A DNA stretch of 64,000 nt from Siphlonurus alternatus. Taxonomy: Eukaryota > Arthropoda > Insecta > Ephemeroptera > Siphlonuridae. The stretch covers positions 16,031,480 through 16,095,479 of the forward strand of contig OX463780.1 of the NCBI GenBank assembly GCA_949825025.1. Direction: 5' to 3'. Positions 36,030 to 49,314 of this stretch are shown here, one piece after another. Within the stretch, counting starts at the first letter, position 1; each line of letters starts with the position of its first letter. Position numbers and translations under genes: made by a program. Below the pieces are notes generated by a model. The model ran no database searches. It was not told where the DNA came from and saw only the letters and a program-made list of their open reading frames with translations.

Positions 36030-39000
36030 CTCGTTTTCTCTGAGTAGCAAACTGGAGAAATAAGTAGGGGAGGACCTTTGCAATGAAATATTAACCACCA
36101 CAAACACCCCCGCCTTATACTGTATACTCTCGTATATATATCCTCTGTATCCACAGCTTACACGGCCCTCATGTTTGTATACAGCAATGAGAGCAATGGC
36201 AGCAAAACCACATGATACAATACTCCTAAACCATGATCAGTTTCCGGTATACAAAATGATGATGATGATAATGTGAACCATATAATATACTTCATATCCA
36301 TAACACATCAATCTTCATCTCATCATGATTTTTTTTATTGTGTCGTAAAAAAATTGTATGGTATGGTAATAAAAATTTTGCACTATTATTATTATTATTT
36401 ATAATAATAATACCGAATTTCCTTATATTAAGTGTAGATATAACAATAATAAGTATATGAATGTCTGATTTTTTTTACTAGTGCATGTTATTTAAAAAAA
36501 AATTATATTAAATAAGTACATTTGACTTCTTCAAATTGGTATTTTCACGTCAATATTTTATGAAAATATACCATCTGAGACTATCTAATCACTTATCTAT
36601 CTTCACTTATCTAATCTGTTTTCATATAACTGTTATCAACATTTTTTTTTTAAATTTTATAGATCGATGCATAACTATACACAGTATTATATAAAACAAT
36701 TGATATACAATTGACATAAAAGGTTAATTTCATTATTTTAATTTCTCCTCCGATGAAACAATTTTTTTAAACCAATCGGCTGTAAAATAGTTGTTAATAA
36801 ATAAAATATAAAATCATAATCGGTGAATTTTTTTTTTTTTTTTTCATTTTATTAAACCTGCATAACATAAATATATAAAATATCCATTGTCAACATAAAA
36901 TTTGAACAGAGACAAATTATACAGCTGTAAAAATAAGATTATATTAAAAAAAAAAACATGTATTTTTATTTTTACATGTTATAAACATGACAGAAGTAGC
37001 GGGCGGGTGTATGTTTTGTAGATTTTAAGGGTTTACTGGCGCCAGAGTCCTTCGTTCAGTTCTTGCTTGCTGCTGACTTGGCAATGCTGAGCGCGTGCCA
37101 CAAAGTCCTGTGAAGACTAGCTCTCTCATCTTTGCTTGCTGCTATAATATACTCAGCAGTAGCACAGAGACGGCAGCGGGCGCCATTCCGTCGCATGCCA
37201 ATTGCACATGCCGCACGCCGCGGTTCTCCATATGTGCGCCTCTGATGACGGCAACGTTCCACCCTCCCTCACTGATATACAGTATACATCATGCATACAG
37301 TTTTCATTCGCCATATTGCCCCCTCAAGCAAAGTAAGCACATGCAAATACATGGCTAAACATTTACTCTAAATATATACATATGTGTGTGCTTCCTCTAT
37401 TTACTTTTTTATATAATATATGAGGAAAAAAAAAGTAATATTTTACACTAATAATTATTTTTCTGAGTAAGCATTGTCATTATAGTAGTATTCTCCTTTT
37501 TATTAATGAATTTTTTTTGTTTTTATTTATTATTTTTTTAAAGAGGGAAATTTTTATGTATATTATTATCTGAAAATAATGGGTCCATTTTTTTTTTTAA
37601 AGTTTTGTGTGATACTTTTAACATACACAGCTTATATAATGAAAATAAAAGAAATTTTACTAAAATTGTCAACCACTTTATGGTGAAAGAAAGTCAAGTA
37701 AAAAAAAGGACAGCAATGCTGACAAACAGATCTATTTATGATACCACAAAGTGTTTCATTTACAACTCATTTACATAAATTTCAAAGTAATTTAGACAAC
37801 CATTAAATGTGACCACTTGTGTAACTTTATTACCTTATATTATAAACGCAACATTTTTTATAATGAAATATTGACCGACAGGGTAAAAATAAATCTGATA
37901 GTCTAGTTAATATATTGAAGCAAGCTGTTACTGTTGTTGCTTTTGAATCTATGAAATACAAATTTTCCATTCTGTTCGTAAAGTAATTTACTCTACAAAA
38001 TTTGCTTGTATTTTATAAAAATATTATCAAAAGTTTTTAAAAAATGTCATTATTTATATTTGTGTGTGAAAAGTCAAATTTATCGTCATTATGCAATATT
38101 AAATTGAAAGTGAATATTTAAAACCACATTTTACTGAAAGTAAAAAAAATAAAATGTTTGTAAAATATTTTCTCTTTTAACTGCAAAAAACTTACTATTT
38201 TAAAATAGTTCCGAAAAACAATTTACAATATTTGAATGTTGCCCGGTACTGTCCAATGTGGGTGGGGAAAAAAATTAATCGCATTTTTTTTAGAAAATCG
38301 TGAAAACTACATTATCAATGAAATATATTGCTTTAATTACATTCATTCCCAATAACAAAAATTAGGAATTTTTTAACAGCATTTTTATTTATGTTACATT
38401 GAACTCTTGTCAGTAGAAAAATTTTGCTCTCGCTTTTGGTTACATTCAGCAAGTACTGTACATTTCGCAATAAATTGAAACAGAATTGAGCTTCGTAAAA
38501 ATAAACACGTAAACAGAGTTAACTTGTTATTATTATTTTTTAAAATAAAACAAATCAAAAATTTTATTTTCATATTTATTGTATTTAAAAAAAAAAGTTT
38601 TAGCTGGTACAAAATGGAGGTTAAAGAAAATCAATCAGGCTGCCTCATAAAAGTTCCTTCGGGATCATTTGCGTGACCTGTGACACACGAAAAAGGTAAT
38701 AAAAGGTAATCGATGAGGCAAGATATGGAAATGCCGACGAGTTATGACAGAAAAATGTAAACCATTTTATATCTTCTAGAGAGAAATGTCCGATATTCAC
38801 CCTCAAAATATTAAAAAAAAAAACATTCCAAATGTTATCACTTCGAGTATTTCAATAATGACGTATTTATCGTAGCATTCTTTAATAAGGATTACTTCAA
38901 ACAATACAGCAAATAATTGATATAATTTTTTTCAAATGCGGAAAAGATTTTTTAGTACCCTATATTAAAATAATTTAAAAATAAATTTTACTTTCAAGTT

Positions 39001-40800
39001 ATAATCAAACAAGAAAAAAAATCTTTATTTTTTTAAGCTCATGTATGAAAGAATTTAAATAAATCTTTCGAAGGATTTCTTTTCGCTTTATCCTGTATTT
39101 ATTTTTAGAAAGAATTTGAGATATTTTATATTGGCAACCATATCACTTGGTTTAAGCTGGTTATAACGTTACGCATCGTCCCACTAAACCGATTTAAACA
39201 GCTTAATTTATTTGTTCAGTACTTCTAGCTCTTCCTGTCTCTTAAAAAAAATTATGTTAGGATTACTGAAATATATATATTTTTTTTTCTTCAAAGACTA
39301 ATATACAACTTAAGCTTAAATTTCTACATAAAGAGAACAGTTTGTTATATAATAAGAGGGACGAAAGGAGATGTAATACTTACTTATAACAGCACTTACC
39401 TATTTCCTGCGAACCTGCCTGCATGCAGATATATTTTTACTGCCGTTCAACCTTTCACTCCACTAAAAATGTCTGAACCATACCAGCCCGCGATTTCTTT
39501 CAGTCTATTTATTTTTAATCTACATACGAAAAGCAATAACTAAGCTTGAGGTCTAGCATGTAATGTACTTGTTATCTAAAACTAAAAATACCAATGCTGC
39601 GATCCTTTGCTATCTAAAATTGCTCATAAAGTTTCTTTAAGTATTATTTATAGCTTAAGTAATATAATTTTGTTTCATGTCTAGGTCACAGACGTCACTA
39701 ATATTACAGCATATCCTTAGCTAAATAATTTAAGTCGTATCATTAAAATCAAACTACAACATTTGGTAACAAATATGTTCATGACATTTATAAGATTAAA
39801 ATCTATTTTCATATAATTTATTATGTACATAGTAATATTTCGCAAATATTAAAAGCAATTAAGGAAATGTAAATTTGGATTAGTGATTATAATCATTGAT
39901 AATAATTTCCATTCCGAAAGGTTATATAAACTTTAAATCTTAAAGATGATATAAAATATAAATATATAATAGACTTTAAAATATAAAAATTCTATCAATA
40001 TTCAATTTCTTCTCTTTTACTACATTGTTTTGTTTTGGTATTTTTTTTAAACAACTAAAAAAAATTATCAATTAATTATACTGTCAATAACATGCATAAT
40101 CAATTAATTTTTTATTTACTTAATTCATGAACTCTTAACAATAACGTTTTAAAATATTTACAGGAAAAAGCACCCATGTAAATTGACATAAAACCTTTTA
40201 TCGGAGACTTTATTTTTTCATGAAAAAAAAGAGGATATTGATTTTAATATAAAAAAAGGGCTTCCTTCAGATTATTTTGAAGCAAGGAAAGAAATCAGCT
40301 TTTTCTTTTGTGAGCACGCCACAAACATCTGACGGGCAGTCGTCGCTGTTACGAGGGGATTTCGCCTCGGGACGCTGCAGTCTCCACCGAGCCGTCATGC
40401 AGGAGGCACCACGTAGCAAGCAACGTTGAATTGCCTATTATATCCGAGCAGCAGTTCCCTCATCCTCTCTATACATCTCAAATATAATAATATTTTTGTG
40501 TATCTCAGTCAGGTTTTCTGGATATGTAAAATATAAAATTTATTTATTTGCCTTCTGCTTCATAATAGTATATATGCAAAAATAGTTATGTATAGAAAAT
40601 TTAACACCTTTATATATAAAAACATTAAAATTTTCTATGTTGGCTGAAACAAACTGCATTAAAATTATATGCTATTGATAAACAAGGCATAACGTTGAAT
40701 TTTTGTTAGTAGATTAATGTGTTTATCCAGTATATCCACCCCAAATTTTTCACCACTCATATCTCTAGAGTTGCTGCTAATAACTGTGAATAGAGGCTTT
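36030..40800. other. AT-rich intron with GC-richer islands at 37.0-37.3 and 40.3-40.5 kb
   Basis: The island at 37000-37330 has AGACGGCAGCGGGCGCC and GCCGCACGCCGCGG. The one at 40295-40470 has GGGCAGTCGTCGCTG and CCTCGGGACGCTGCAG. A triplet hairpin of (ATT)n/(AAT)n lies near 36382-36412. The remainder is A/T filler with homopolymers, and no gene is recognised. Confidence 0.4.
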
Positions 40801-40802
40801 AT

Positions 40803-41056
40803 AAGTGTTTCCCGGCGGGAAAATTTTCTCCATAAGCCACCATATTAGAAAATTTGATTTTTTTCCCTCCACAACTATTAAAGCTATTCATTTGAAACCA
40901 TCATCTTCTGATAATGAATCAAGAACTCATTTTCCTCAGAAAAATTTCTTTAATGCCAAAAAAGCAATTTCGAGTTTGTTTGTTTTTTTCACATATGTTT
41001 GGATAGGACGGTGGCCACGGTGAAAACACCACAAAATCAGCTGACTTGAAGCCTTT
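40803..41056. repeat. Dispersed repeat family D, copy 2
   Basis: Same ordered blocks as the copy at 21.9 kb: AAGTGTTTCCCGGCGGGAAA, AAGCCACCATATTAGAAAAT, TCTTCTGATAATGAATCAAG, GGACGGTGGCCACGGTGAAA, and ATCAGCTGACTTGAAGCC. It lacks a central poly-T and about 50 bp present in copy 1. The 72-residue ORF across it is not conserved between copies. Confidence 0.7.
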
Positions 41057-41059
41057 ATC

Positions 41060-41813
41060 ACATCCATTGCACTAAATTAGCTTGCTAAAAAAATTGCACC
41101 ATATGTAACCCTCATCTATGTGCAGAGAATCTCGTCCATCAGCCGCAGTCAGGATGAAATATTGATGTAACTTTAACAAATCACAAAATTAAACCGCATG
41201 CTTCATCAGCCAAATTCACAATACATATAAATTTGTGTACGAGTTCATCACTCAATCTTCTCTTGTATAAAGTATATTTACATTACATAAAGTGACAGGA
41301 AAAGATATGAAAATGCACTAAAAAAAAAAAGATAGTAGATATTGAAGATAGATTGCTAAAAAAAAAGCTGCTAAATCTGAGTTTCTCTATTATGTGATGA
41401 TAACCGAACTCAACAGCTTATCTTCTACTATATACTATTGTGAAGTATAACGTTCAATTTTTATACATTATTTTTTTATCTGCAATGTAGCGAAGCACGC
41501 ACTCTTTCCATATCGCACAACTATGTTTATTCACAACCTCACATATTCATGTGTCATCAAAACGATGCTCTGTACATATCAAGTTAATAACCATAACCTC
41601 TGTACACATGCTCGAGTATTATTATATTTTTAATGACCTGACAAACACAATTAAATATAAATGTATTGGATGGAATTTGTTCCATATACATACATTTTTT
41701 TTTACATTAATTATAATAAATTAAATTATTTTACCCTCAGGATATATAAAGTTATATTTTTTTCTAAATATGTATTATTTATTATTTCATAAAAACACTA
41801 ATGTAAAGTTGAA

Positions 41814-41815
<2 letters not shown>
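41060..41815. other. AT-rich intronic filler
   Basis: No feature recognised. Confidence 0.45.

Positions 41816-41818
<3 letters not shown>

Positions 41819-41875
<57 letters not shown>
41819..41875. repeat. (TA)n microsatellite, about 57 bp
   Basis: Uninterrupted TA repeat. The Tyr-Ile ORF through it is an artefact. Confidence 0.97.
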
Positions 41876-41879
<4 letters not shown>

Positions 41880-44205
41880 TATACAAAACAATATTTAACA
41901 AAAACACGTACCATGCATACAGAGGTAGAATTATTAATTATAAATGTGTGCATGCATATGGTAGTATGTTATATATACAAATAAAACTCAAACTTATGGT
42001 TAATTTTAACTTTTCAATTAATGAATTGAGCATAAAACATAACATTTCTTTAAAAGAATGAGTATTTTAGGTATTTCACGTAAAGCATTCTCTTTATTTA
42101 GCTTATTTAGCTATTTAGCTTATCTAGCTTATGTATTAGCCAGTCAAGAAGAATGACGTCATTATATTGATTTAACACGATGAAACTGTTTGTTGAAATA
42201 CAAGACCAATCTTAAGTGTGATAGTTAGGGTTGAAAAAGTTAATTTATAACAATTTAAATTCATGTATAAAAATATTTAATGTGATTATATTAAAATCCA
42301 ACTTAATTATAAGTTATCTTTTTAATAAAAAGATGTTATATTTTAGAGATTAAGTAGAAAGTTTTGGTTTGATCTAGCTCATGATATTCGAATTACTAGA
42401 CCTAAAAAGCAAGTTCTGAAGGTTGGAGTTGAGACGTTGTTTAGGTGGCAGCAGCTGTTCTCCAAGGCAGAAGGGTCTGCATACTAACAGGTGAGCGAAG
42501 ACGTGCCGCGACTGAAAATGTTTCAATTTGTCTCACCTTTGCAGCACAAGCATTTGAAATTTTTATACAGAGTGAAAATTAAATAATCAATTATTTGTGA
42601 ACTATTCTCTTTTTTTTTAAATAAAAAATTCTTTTAAGCTCTAAAATAACTTAGATTGTAAAATAAAAATGAACTCTCAGCATAATAAATATAAAAAAAA
42701 ACGAAATCTCTGTTGTAAATATTTTATTTCTCTGTACGAAATCAATATAAAGTTCTATAAAATATTGAGAGACATTATGTGTTCATGCAAAAGGAATGAA
42801 TAATATTTGAAAAGAGTTGTTTTGTAAGTAAAAGAAGTTATATGAATTTGTTCTGCAGAGGGTTGTACATAGGGGAAGAAAGGGATATAAATTTAAGATT
42901 TCAACGGAGGTTTATATATATGCGAAAATATCAGCATATACAACAGAGTTGACAGCCAAGGGAAAAGTGAAATTGCATTGAGGAATTTCAAGCGAAATAG
43001 AAACAAATTAAAGTACAAATTTCTTAAATGTCATTTCCATTATATTTAATTAATTATATATTATTTTATACCTTATTAATGTATTTACAGTATTTAATTA
43101 ATTTTTAAAGTTAAATTTAACTTAAACACTCGTTTAAATTATTATTAGAGTCTCAATTAAAGCAATAAAATCAAAACTTAAGATATTTAATATAATTATC
43201 ATGATTAAAACTTTCAAGTTATGACAGTAAAAAATTATTACTCCTTGCGATTATCATAAAACTTATTAAGATTGGCTATTGAGAATGTTCTATGAATCTT
43301 TATTATTATAAGATTATATGTATAGCACTTTGACCTCGTTTAATCGAAACTTTCATTGTTGTATTTTTTCTTGTAAATTTAATATCGATGATGAACCATC
43401 TTCGACTCCAAGTAAATTAACTTGAGCATCAGTGATGAAGAGTATTCAACAGGGAGTATAGAGGAAAAAAAATGTATTTATTAAAAAAAAATTTAAAGAT
43501 ATAAAAAGAATAAATGTGATAACGGAGAGCTTCTTTTGTTGAAGCATATGAGTGGAGATGAGGGGTCTTGAGAATCTTGAATGACGTAAAATCCCCATGA
43601 CAAGATTTGACTGCGCCCGTCCTAACATGTATTTCTTCAACGAACCAAAATATGTTTACTTCTATTTTTAGCATGCATGATATACATTTCCCTCTTCCCC
43701 CCCCCCTTCCCCCTTTTATCAAATTTCTAAAATTCTATTTGATTTATGTTTTCGCATTCTAACATTTGATATTATATACATACAAATTTTATGCATGAGT
43801 ATGTATATCTAACTTGTATGATTTTTTATAATTATTTGTTCAATTTTTTTTATCATTAATAAATTTTAACAATTGAAGTGAGAAGTGCGACGGAGAAATT
43901 GATGTTTCCGGACTTTTAACTTAACAGAAAAAAAATACAAGATATTGTTGTATTGGATCCAGTAGTACAGATTGCACTACAGCAAACTGCATGCATATTC
44001 AACTTTTATTGTTTTTGAACATTACTTTTTTATAGTATCCGTTAATTGATATAGTATATAACATAGAATACAAGAAACTTAATATAAATTCAAAAAATAA
44101 GAATTAGAACTGCTTTTAATGGTTATATAGTACCACTAAAAGATGTGTGGAGGCTGTACTAATACTCGAGGGTGCATAAATACCCAAAAAATAATGCCTT
44201 ATATC
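41880..44205. other. AT-rich intronic filler
   Basis: Contains one exact CRE (42154-42161) followed by a mixed patch at 42410-42530, and a poly-C/poly-G-type run CCCCCCCCTTCCCCC near 43700. TTTAGCTTATTTAGCTATTT repeats near 42100 are a short tandem array. No gene recognised. Confidence 0.4.
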
Positions 44206-44209
44206 ACCA

Positions 44210-44442
44210 TTAAGGCGGATTCAGATGGCGACAACGGCGATTCCGATGCGACGCGATTTTGTCACACAAGCTGTGAAATCCTATGCGGAAGCGAATTCGT
44301 CATTGCGGTGGCGAATATCGCGTTAAATTACGATGCTCTTTTTTTTTTAACCGCCAAATATGGCCGCCAATGAATGTTACAGCAAGTGCGCATTATTCGC
44401 TTCGCGTCGCAGGTTGGAAATCGCCATGTGAATCCGCCTTAA
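44210..44442. mobile_element. MITE, family B, copy 2
   Basis: TTAAGGCGGATTCAGATGGC at the left and CATGTGAATCCGCCTTAA at the right form terminal inverted repeats bordered by TTAA. Interior blocks AAGCTGTGAAATCCTATGCG, CCAAATATGGCCGCCAATG and GTTACAGCAAGTGCGCATTA are shared with the copy at 8.06 kb. This copy keeps better terminal repeats. No transposase. Confidence 0.8.
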
Positions 44443-44444
44443 TT

Positions 44445-45210
44445 ATCTGCATGTTATTTGAAGTAGGCAGTTCTTTCTTCCCCTATCATTTCATTGTGGA
44501 CCATCTCATTATAAAAAAGTAACATTATTATATAATTATTATTAAAATAAATGTATAAAAGGACTTTAATTTACATAAAATATGTTTAAATTAATTTATT
44601 ACTATTTTATCTATCCTAGAAATATGAGTGTGAAGTATAATTTTTTTTAACTGTTGCTATTGTATATACCAGCACATAATAATAATTTCTTACTCATGAA
44701 AATACAAGTTGCATACAAAACGTTTTTAATAACTCTTTGTATGACCTAGTTTCTATACAACAGCTTAGAGACCTATAAAAAATTTAAAACTTTTTTTTTT
44801 CACAATATAGATCATATGTGTTTGAACAAAAAGATAATCTTTAAATTTTTTGTAACTACTTCAAGTGACCAATAAAATTATATTGTTAGAAAAAAATAGA
44901 ATGAAAAAAGAAGTCAATACTCGTCTTTTTCAAGCAGTGTAACAGAGCATTAAAATCTGGACGTGCTGCATGTCCAGTAGCTGCATGGGAACAATAAAAG
45001 AGTGTTTGAAGTTGTCTGGGGAGTACTGGGGTCATGCACAGAGTACAGTCACTAGCAAGTTTATACCGCAGCTGCAGCAGAGAGAGAAGGGGGTTTTTAC
45101 TTCCGTCTTTTCAAACAGCCGCTAACGTCTTCTCAACGAGAAGAAGCAAATTAGTTTTTATGCCTGGAAGGTGTGCAGTAGTATAAAGTAAAATCAGAAA
45201 GCATTAAACT
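44445..45210. other. AT-rich intron with a small mixed patch
   Basis: The patch at 44930-45190 (CTGGACGTGCTGCATGTCCAG hairpin-like, GCAGCTGCAGCAGAGAGAG) is GC-richer. Otherwise A/T filler. Confidence 0.35.
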
Positions 45211-45216
45211 TTATAT

Positions 45217-45490
45217 GAATTCAAATTCAAATTCAAATTCAAATTCAAATTTTTATTTCGATCATAGGCTGTACAGCATGGATCACGTCAATTATTACAT
45301 TAAATATGTAACATACTTAATTCTAATTAAAATTAGCCTAAATTTAATAAATTTAAACACATATACCCAAACAATATTTAAAATATATATGATCTATAAA
45401 ATTAATACAATAATTAAAATTGTTGAATTGTTGAACCATATTATATACAAGCTTCTAGATATTTATTATTATTCTCTTAACAAATAAATA
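45217..45490 (-). mobile_element. LINE 3' end with (TTTGAA)n tail, probable
   Basis: Five or six ATTCAA units at 45217-45250 adjoin TTTTTATTTCGATCATAGGC. Read on the minus strand this is a LINE-like 3' UTR ending in a (TTTGAA)n tail, a common terminus of insect non-LTR elements. No coding part is present, so it is a 5'-truncated copy. The plus-strand 90-residue ORF is an artefact of the repeat. Confidence 0.5.
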
Positions 45491-45494
45491 AAAT

Positions 45495-46420
45495 ACAACA
45501 ATAAAGATAGTTGAAGATATTAATTAAAATTATTTAATTAATATTATAAATTAATTAAAATATGTAAATTATGACATTTTTTTTGTCACTTTGATAAAAG
45601 TAAAATATCATAATAGACAAAATTTAATTTTCTTAAAATAAATGTTAATTGTAAAATGACTAAAATATTGTAAAATATGGATTTTTTTTTTTACAAATAA
45701 AAAAAATTATGGAAACAGTAAGGTTGTAATTAAGATAATTTTTTTATTAATATTATTTTGAAATCCTCAAATAACAATTTCTGTTTTGTTTTTTTTTACA
45801 CTAGTGTATGTAGAAAAATTGTGGCATGTAAGTGAGTGGAACATGCTTCTTCTTCTCATGGTTGTTGAGTGTTAGGGTAGATATATGGAAAGTAGGGGAG
45901 CGCAGCATTTTATAAAGCTCAAGAGAGTATATCATACCCACAACGCTCACCACATACATACGGAAACTGGCGTGACTTTATCTAAAACTATTTATTCTTG
46001 TTTTTCTACTTGCAAAACTCCATGAAAATTGTTAATTGAAACCAGGCATGATAAATAACAACAAGTGGAATTATTAATTAAAATTATGCAAATTTATTTT
46101 ATATTGACAACTTTATGAGAATTTAAATTGTTTATTTTACTCTTCTGTTAACTATATACTTTGTTAACTCATAGAATTATTTTAAAATTAATTTAAGCAA
46201 AAGTTTACTTAAATTTTGTTATTAAATAAAATAAAGTTATGGAGATTTTTAAGTAAAAGAAAACAATTACTTTATGTTGAACATTAAGTTAATTAATGTA
46301 AAAGTAAAACAGGTGTTCATTTTTTTATAAATATTGTTCAACTATATTTATCTTTAGCTAGCTTAGAGAAAATAAGGTAAAGGTATATTATTAATAAAAT
46401 TTATAAAGTAGTATCTTACC
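45495..46420. other. AT-rich intronic filler
   Basis: No feature recognised, apart from a mixed patch near 45830-45985. Confidence 0.45.
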
Positions 46421-46423
46421 GGA

Positions 46424-46687
46424 CTATTTCCACTTGTCGATTAAGTTGTAGTTCGCCGAGAAACTTGAGCACTGAATTATAATGTTAATAGTTTTAATTA
46501 GTATCAATACACTTCAGGTGCACCTGTTTTCTTCATAAACTTTCGGCAATCATCTGCTCCCATCCTCGGATGAATCGAGTCTAATAATTAATTATTAGTC
46601 TCGCTAATAAATAAAACTACTAATATCATAATTCAGTGCTCAAGTTTCTCGGCGAACTATACAATTTAATCGACGATTCGAAATAGT
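46424..46687. mobile_element. Inverted-repeat element, family I, about 264 bp
   Basis: Left arm CTATTTCCACTTGTCGATTA ... GTTCGCCGAGAAACTTGAGC ACTGAATTAT matches the right arm in reverse (ATAATTCAGTGCTCAAG, TTTCTCGGCGAACTATAC, TTAATCGACGATTCG). Arms are about 60 bp with few mismatches. The loop contains CAGGTGCACCTG. No ORF. Confidence 0.78.
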
Positions 46688-46839
46688 AAAATAGTAAAAT
46701 TTAGTAAAATAAACTAAAATATACTAAATTTTATTAATAATGTACCCTCGTCAGAAAAACTTCTTTATTTTTAGGTAAATTTAAATTATAAAAATTAAAA
46801 AAGGCACAACTTGGTAAGCCATTTTCACAACATACAGTA

Positions 46840-47230
46840 CAGCTATACACTGTGATGACCGTCATATTTATTAAGGTTTTCGTCGGAAACATTCGGAAGT
46901 ACTTCGGCTCGTGTCGGCCATGTTCTTCGTTACAAATCGGCTACCAATGACAGAGGGCGCTACAAACACTATGAGCCAATCATCGTACCCCTACCGAACA
47001 AGAACCCGTTTCACTCAGGTGCTAAGCAAATTGCATACCTTTGAGGAGTTCATTAGAAAGATGGCCGCCCAGGAAACCTTTTCCAGGCAGTCTGCGAATC
47101 ATGTTGTGAGACGACATCGTGTTCAAAACTATACTCCGATTGTAACATTCCTTCTCTTTGAAACACCAAACACAATGATCTCGGGTAAATACAAAGAAGA
47201 TAGATGTTTAGTTATGGAATTATGAATATA
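46840..47230 (+). other. GC-richer island with 104-codon ORF, unidentified
   Basis: An open frame runs from 46911 to 47225 (104 residues, start MSAMFFVTNRLPMTEG). I recognise no domain, and the composition (Thr, Arg, Ser) is not distinctive. The DNA carries an ETS-like TTCGGAAGTACTTC, a GAGCCAATCATC CCAAT-type box and AAGATGGCCGCCC, similar to a YY1/Pho site, which together look more like a promoter or repeat than a coding exon. Could be an alternative promoter or a dispersed element; protein coding is unlikely. Confidence 0.25.
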
Positions 47231-47234
47231 CGGA

Positions 47235-47865
47235 TGTAAAATCTGTGTCAGTAATTTATCATCATAAGCATCACAACCGCACTCTAAGAAACGAGTGGAA
47301 TAAAACATTAAAGTGATGGTATTTCATCGTGTAAGTAAGATTTCCTTCCTCAATTCATTCTAATCAAATTGTCATACTACAAAAAATACAATATAATATT
47401 ATTATATATATTACGTACTTTTTTTATCAAGGAATATCATTGTATATAATAATTCACTGTAAGCTAGTTTTGATTTTCCTTTTTTACATTGATAGAAAAC
47501 TTATAGCATTACAATGTTTCTCCTTCCTAGAATAACATTGTTTTATTGTTTAGAAAAAGAATACACAAGCTACTGTAATATTATGGGAGGAGATTTGATT
47601 TTTAATCCACAGTTTTCCGTAATTATGAAAGTTATCTCTGCTTGATGTCAGTAAGATAAGATAATGAGATTAACTGAGATTTGATTTTAAGATAAGTGTT
47701 ATTGAATAAGCAGTCAAAGCTCACGCGGGTATAGGGGAAGCTCTGCTTTAAGCATGACCTCTCTCTCTATATATCCTACCGTGTTGGTTGCGTTGCGGGA
47801 CTGAGTTGGTTTCTCCTGAAATAACAATGGGCATGGAGTAGAGAGAATGGAAACTCAGAATTCCG
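47235..47865. other. Intronic filler
   Basis: Mostly A/T with a mixed stretch from 47720 leading into the CT repeat. No feature recognised. Confidence 0.4.
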
Positions 47866-47868
47866 TTC

Positions 47869-47870
<2 letters not shown>

Positions 47871-47932
<62 letters not shown>
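47871..47932 (+). repeat. (CT)n microsatellite, 62 bp
   Basis: Pure CT dinucleotide run, followed by CTACTACTGTTGCTGCTGC. Confidence 0.98.
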
Positions 47933-47933
<1 letters not shown>

Positions 47934-47939
47934 GCTACT

Positions 47940-49055
47940 ACTGTTGCTGCTGCATATGTTAACTGAATTGGAAACATATTGCAATTTTTGATGCGGTGCT
48001 TCTTTTCTTTTTTAACATCTACTTTATATTAGTTTTTACTTTTGCCTCTCAAAATAATTCCCACACACCTCTCTCTATCATACAATATATTTCTTTGAGA
48101 ATATAATATAAAATATTTTATATATACTTGAAAAAGATGAAAAGACTCTGAGATGTGTTTAAAAGCATATAAATTTGAATAAAATCAATATTTAAAATAT
48201 ACACATTTTTTTTCTGTCAACAAAATAAATACATTTTATTTATTACCTTGTAATAGCATTTTGATTATTTCTTCTTTTTACTTTGAATGAAATATTGAAG
48301 GTTCTTGTTTATGATAAAAAAAAAAATACATTTCCACTGGAAGTTGCTGAAAATGCAGGATACTTGATAAGAAATATTAACTGATTATAATTATTATTAC
48401 CTGTATGTAAATTTTATTTATACAAATAAATCTTAGGTTAATTAGATATTTATTTACGCATTTACTTCTTACAAATTTTAGTTCTTATTGTTTCATCTTA
48501 TAAGTATAAAACGATTTGAAATAAGCAAAATTTTGATACCCAGCATGTTTGCTTTTCTTACTATTGAATGTATCTTACAAGACACATAAATGTAAATAAT
48601 TTATTGCTACTTTACAAGTTTTAAATCTCATGGGAGGAAAGTTGCGTCACATGAACGTGATTGGCTAATGAGATATTCACTACCAATCAGAAGTTAAGAA
48701 TAGATCGTGAAAAACATGGAACGACGTTAACGACGTAAATGCTAAAAGTCAACGTATGTAACTGTAATTATGGAGCGCTTCATCAGTCAACTTTCAGGAA
48801 GTCACTATATTTGTGCTTCACAATAAAATATAGCAATGAACGAAACCACTATAGAAAAAGTAAAAACAACAACAAGAAACTATCGTGGGGTAATATTTTA
48901 ATGCTCGTTACAAAATTCTTGACAGTTTGATTTTAATCAAGGTCGTCTTCCAGAATTGAGATAATTCATGAATGCAATCTTTCAAACAAGAGTTTAAGGT
49001 AGAGATAATACGGATCAGCTGGCCCAATGTTAATAAAAATCCCATTCATGAAATT
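47940..49055. other. AT-rich intronic filler
   Basis: No gene or repeat recognised. A CCAAT-type box in reverse (GATTGGCTAATG) lies at 48660. Confidence 0.45.
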
Positions 49056-49059
49056 TATG

Positions 49060-49312
49060 AAAAAAAATTAGAATGTTCTCCTTTACACACCTTATCAGTA
49101 GGTAAAATATCAGGTATGCAAAAATGAGCTAGTTTTCGAGTTATTATTTTTTTGTAAAGTTCACTAATTTAACATGGAGAAATAGAACTTCCATGTTAAA
49201 TTAGTCAATTTTAAAAATTAATAATTCGAAAACTAGCTCGTTTTTGTATACCTGATATTTTACCTATTTTACTTACTGATACGCTATGTAAAGGAGAACA
49301 TTTAATTTTTTT
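49060..49312. mobile_element. Palindromic MITE, family J, about 250 bp
   Basis: Left AAAAATTAGAATGTTCTCC pairs with right GGAGAACATTTAATTTTT. GTAAAATATCAGGTATGC, GAGCTAGTTTTCGAGTTATT and ACTAATTTAACATGGA all recur inverted. The arms cover almost the whole element, with a short loop at GAAATAGAAC. No ORF. Confidence 0.82.
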
Positions 49313-49314
49313 CA

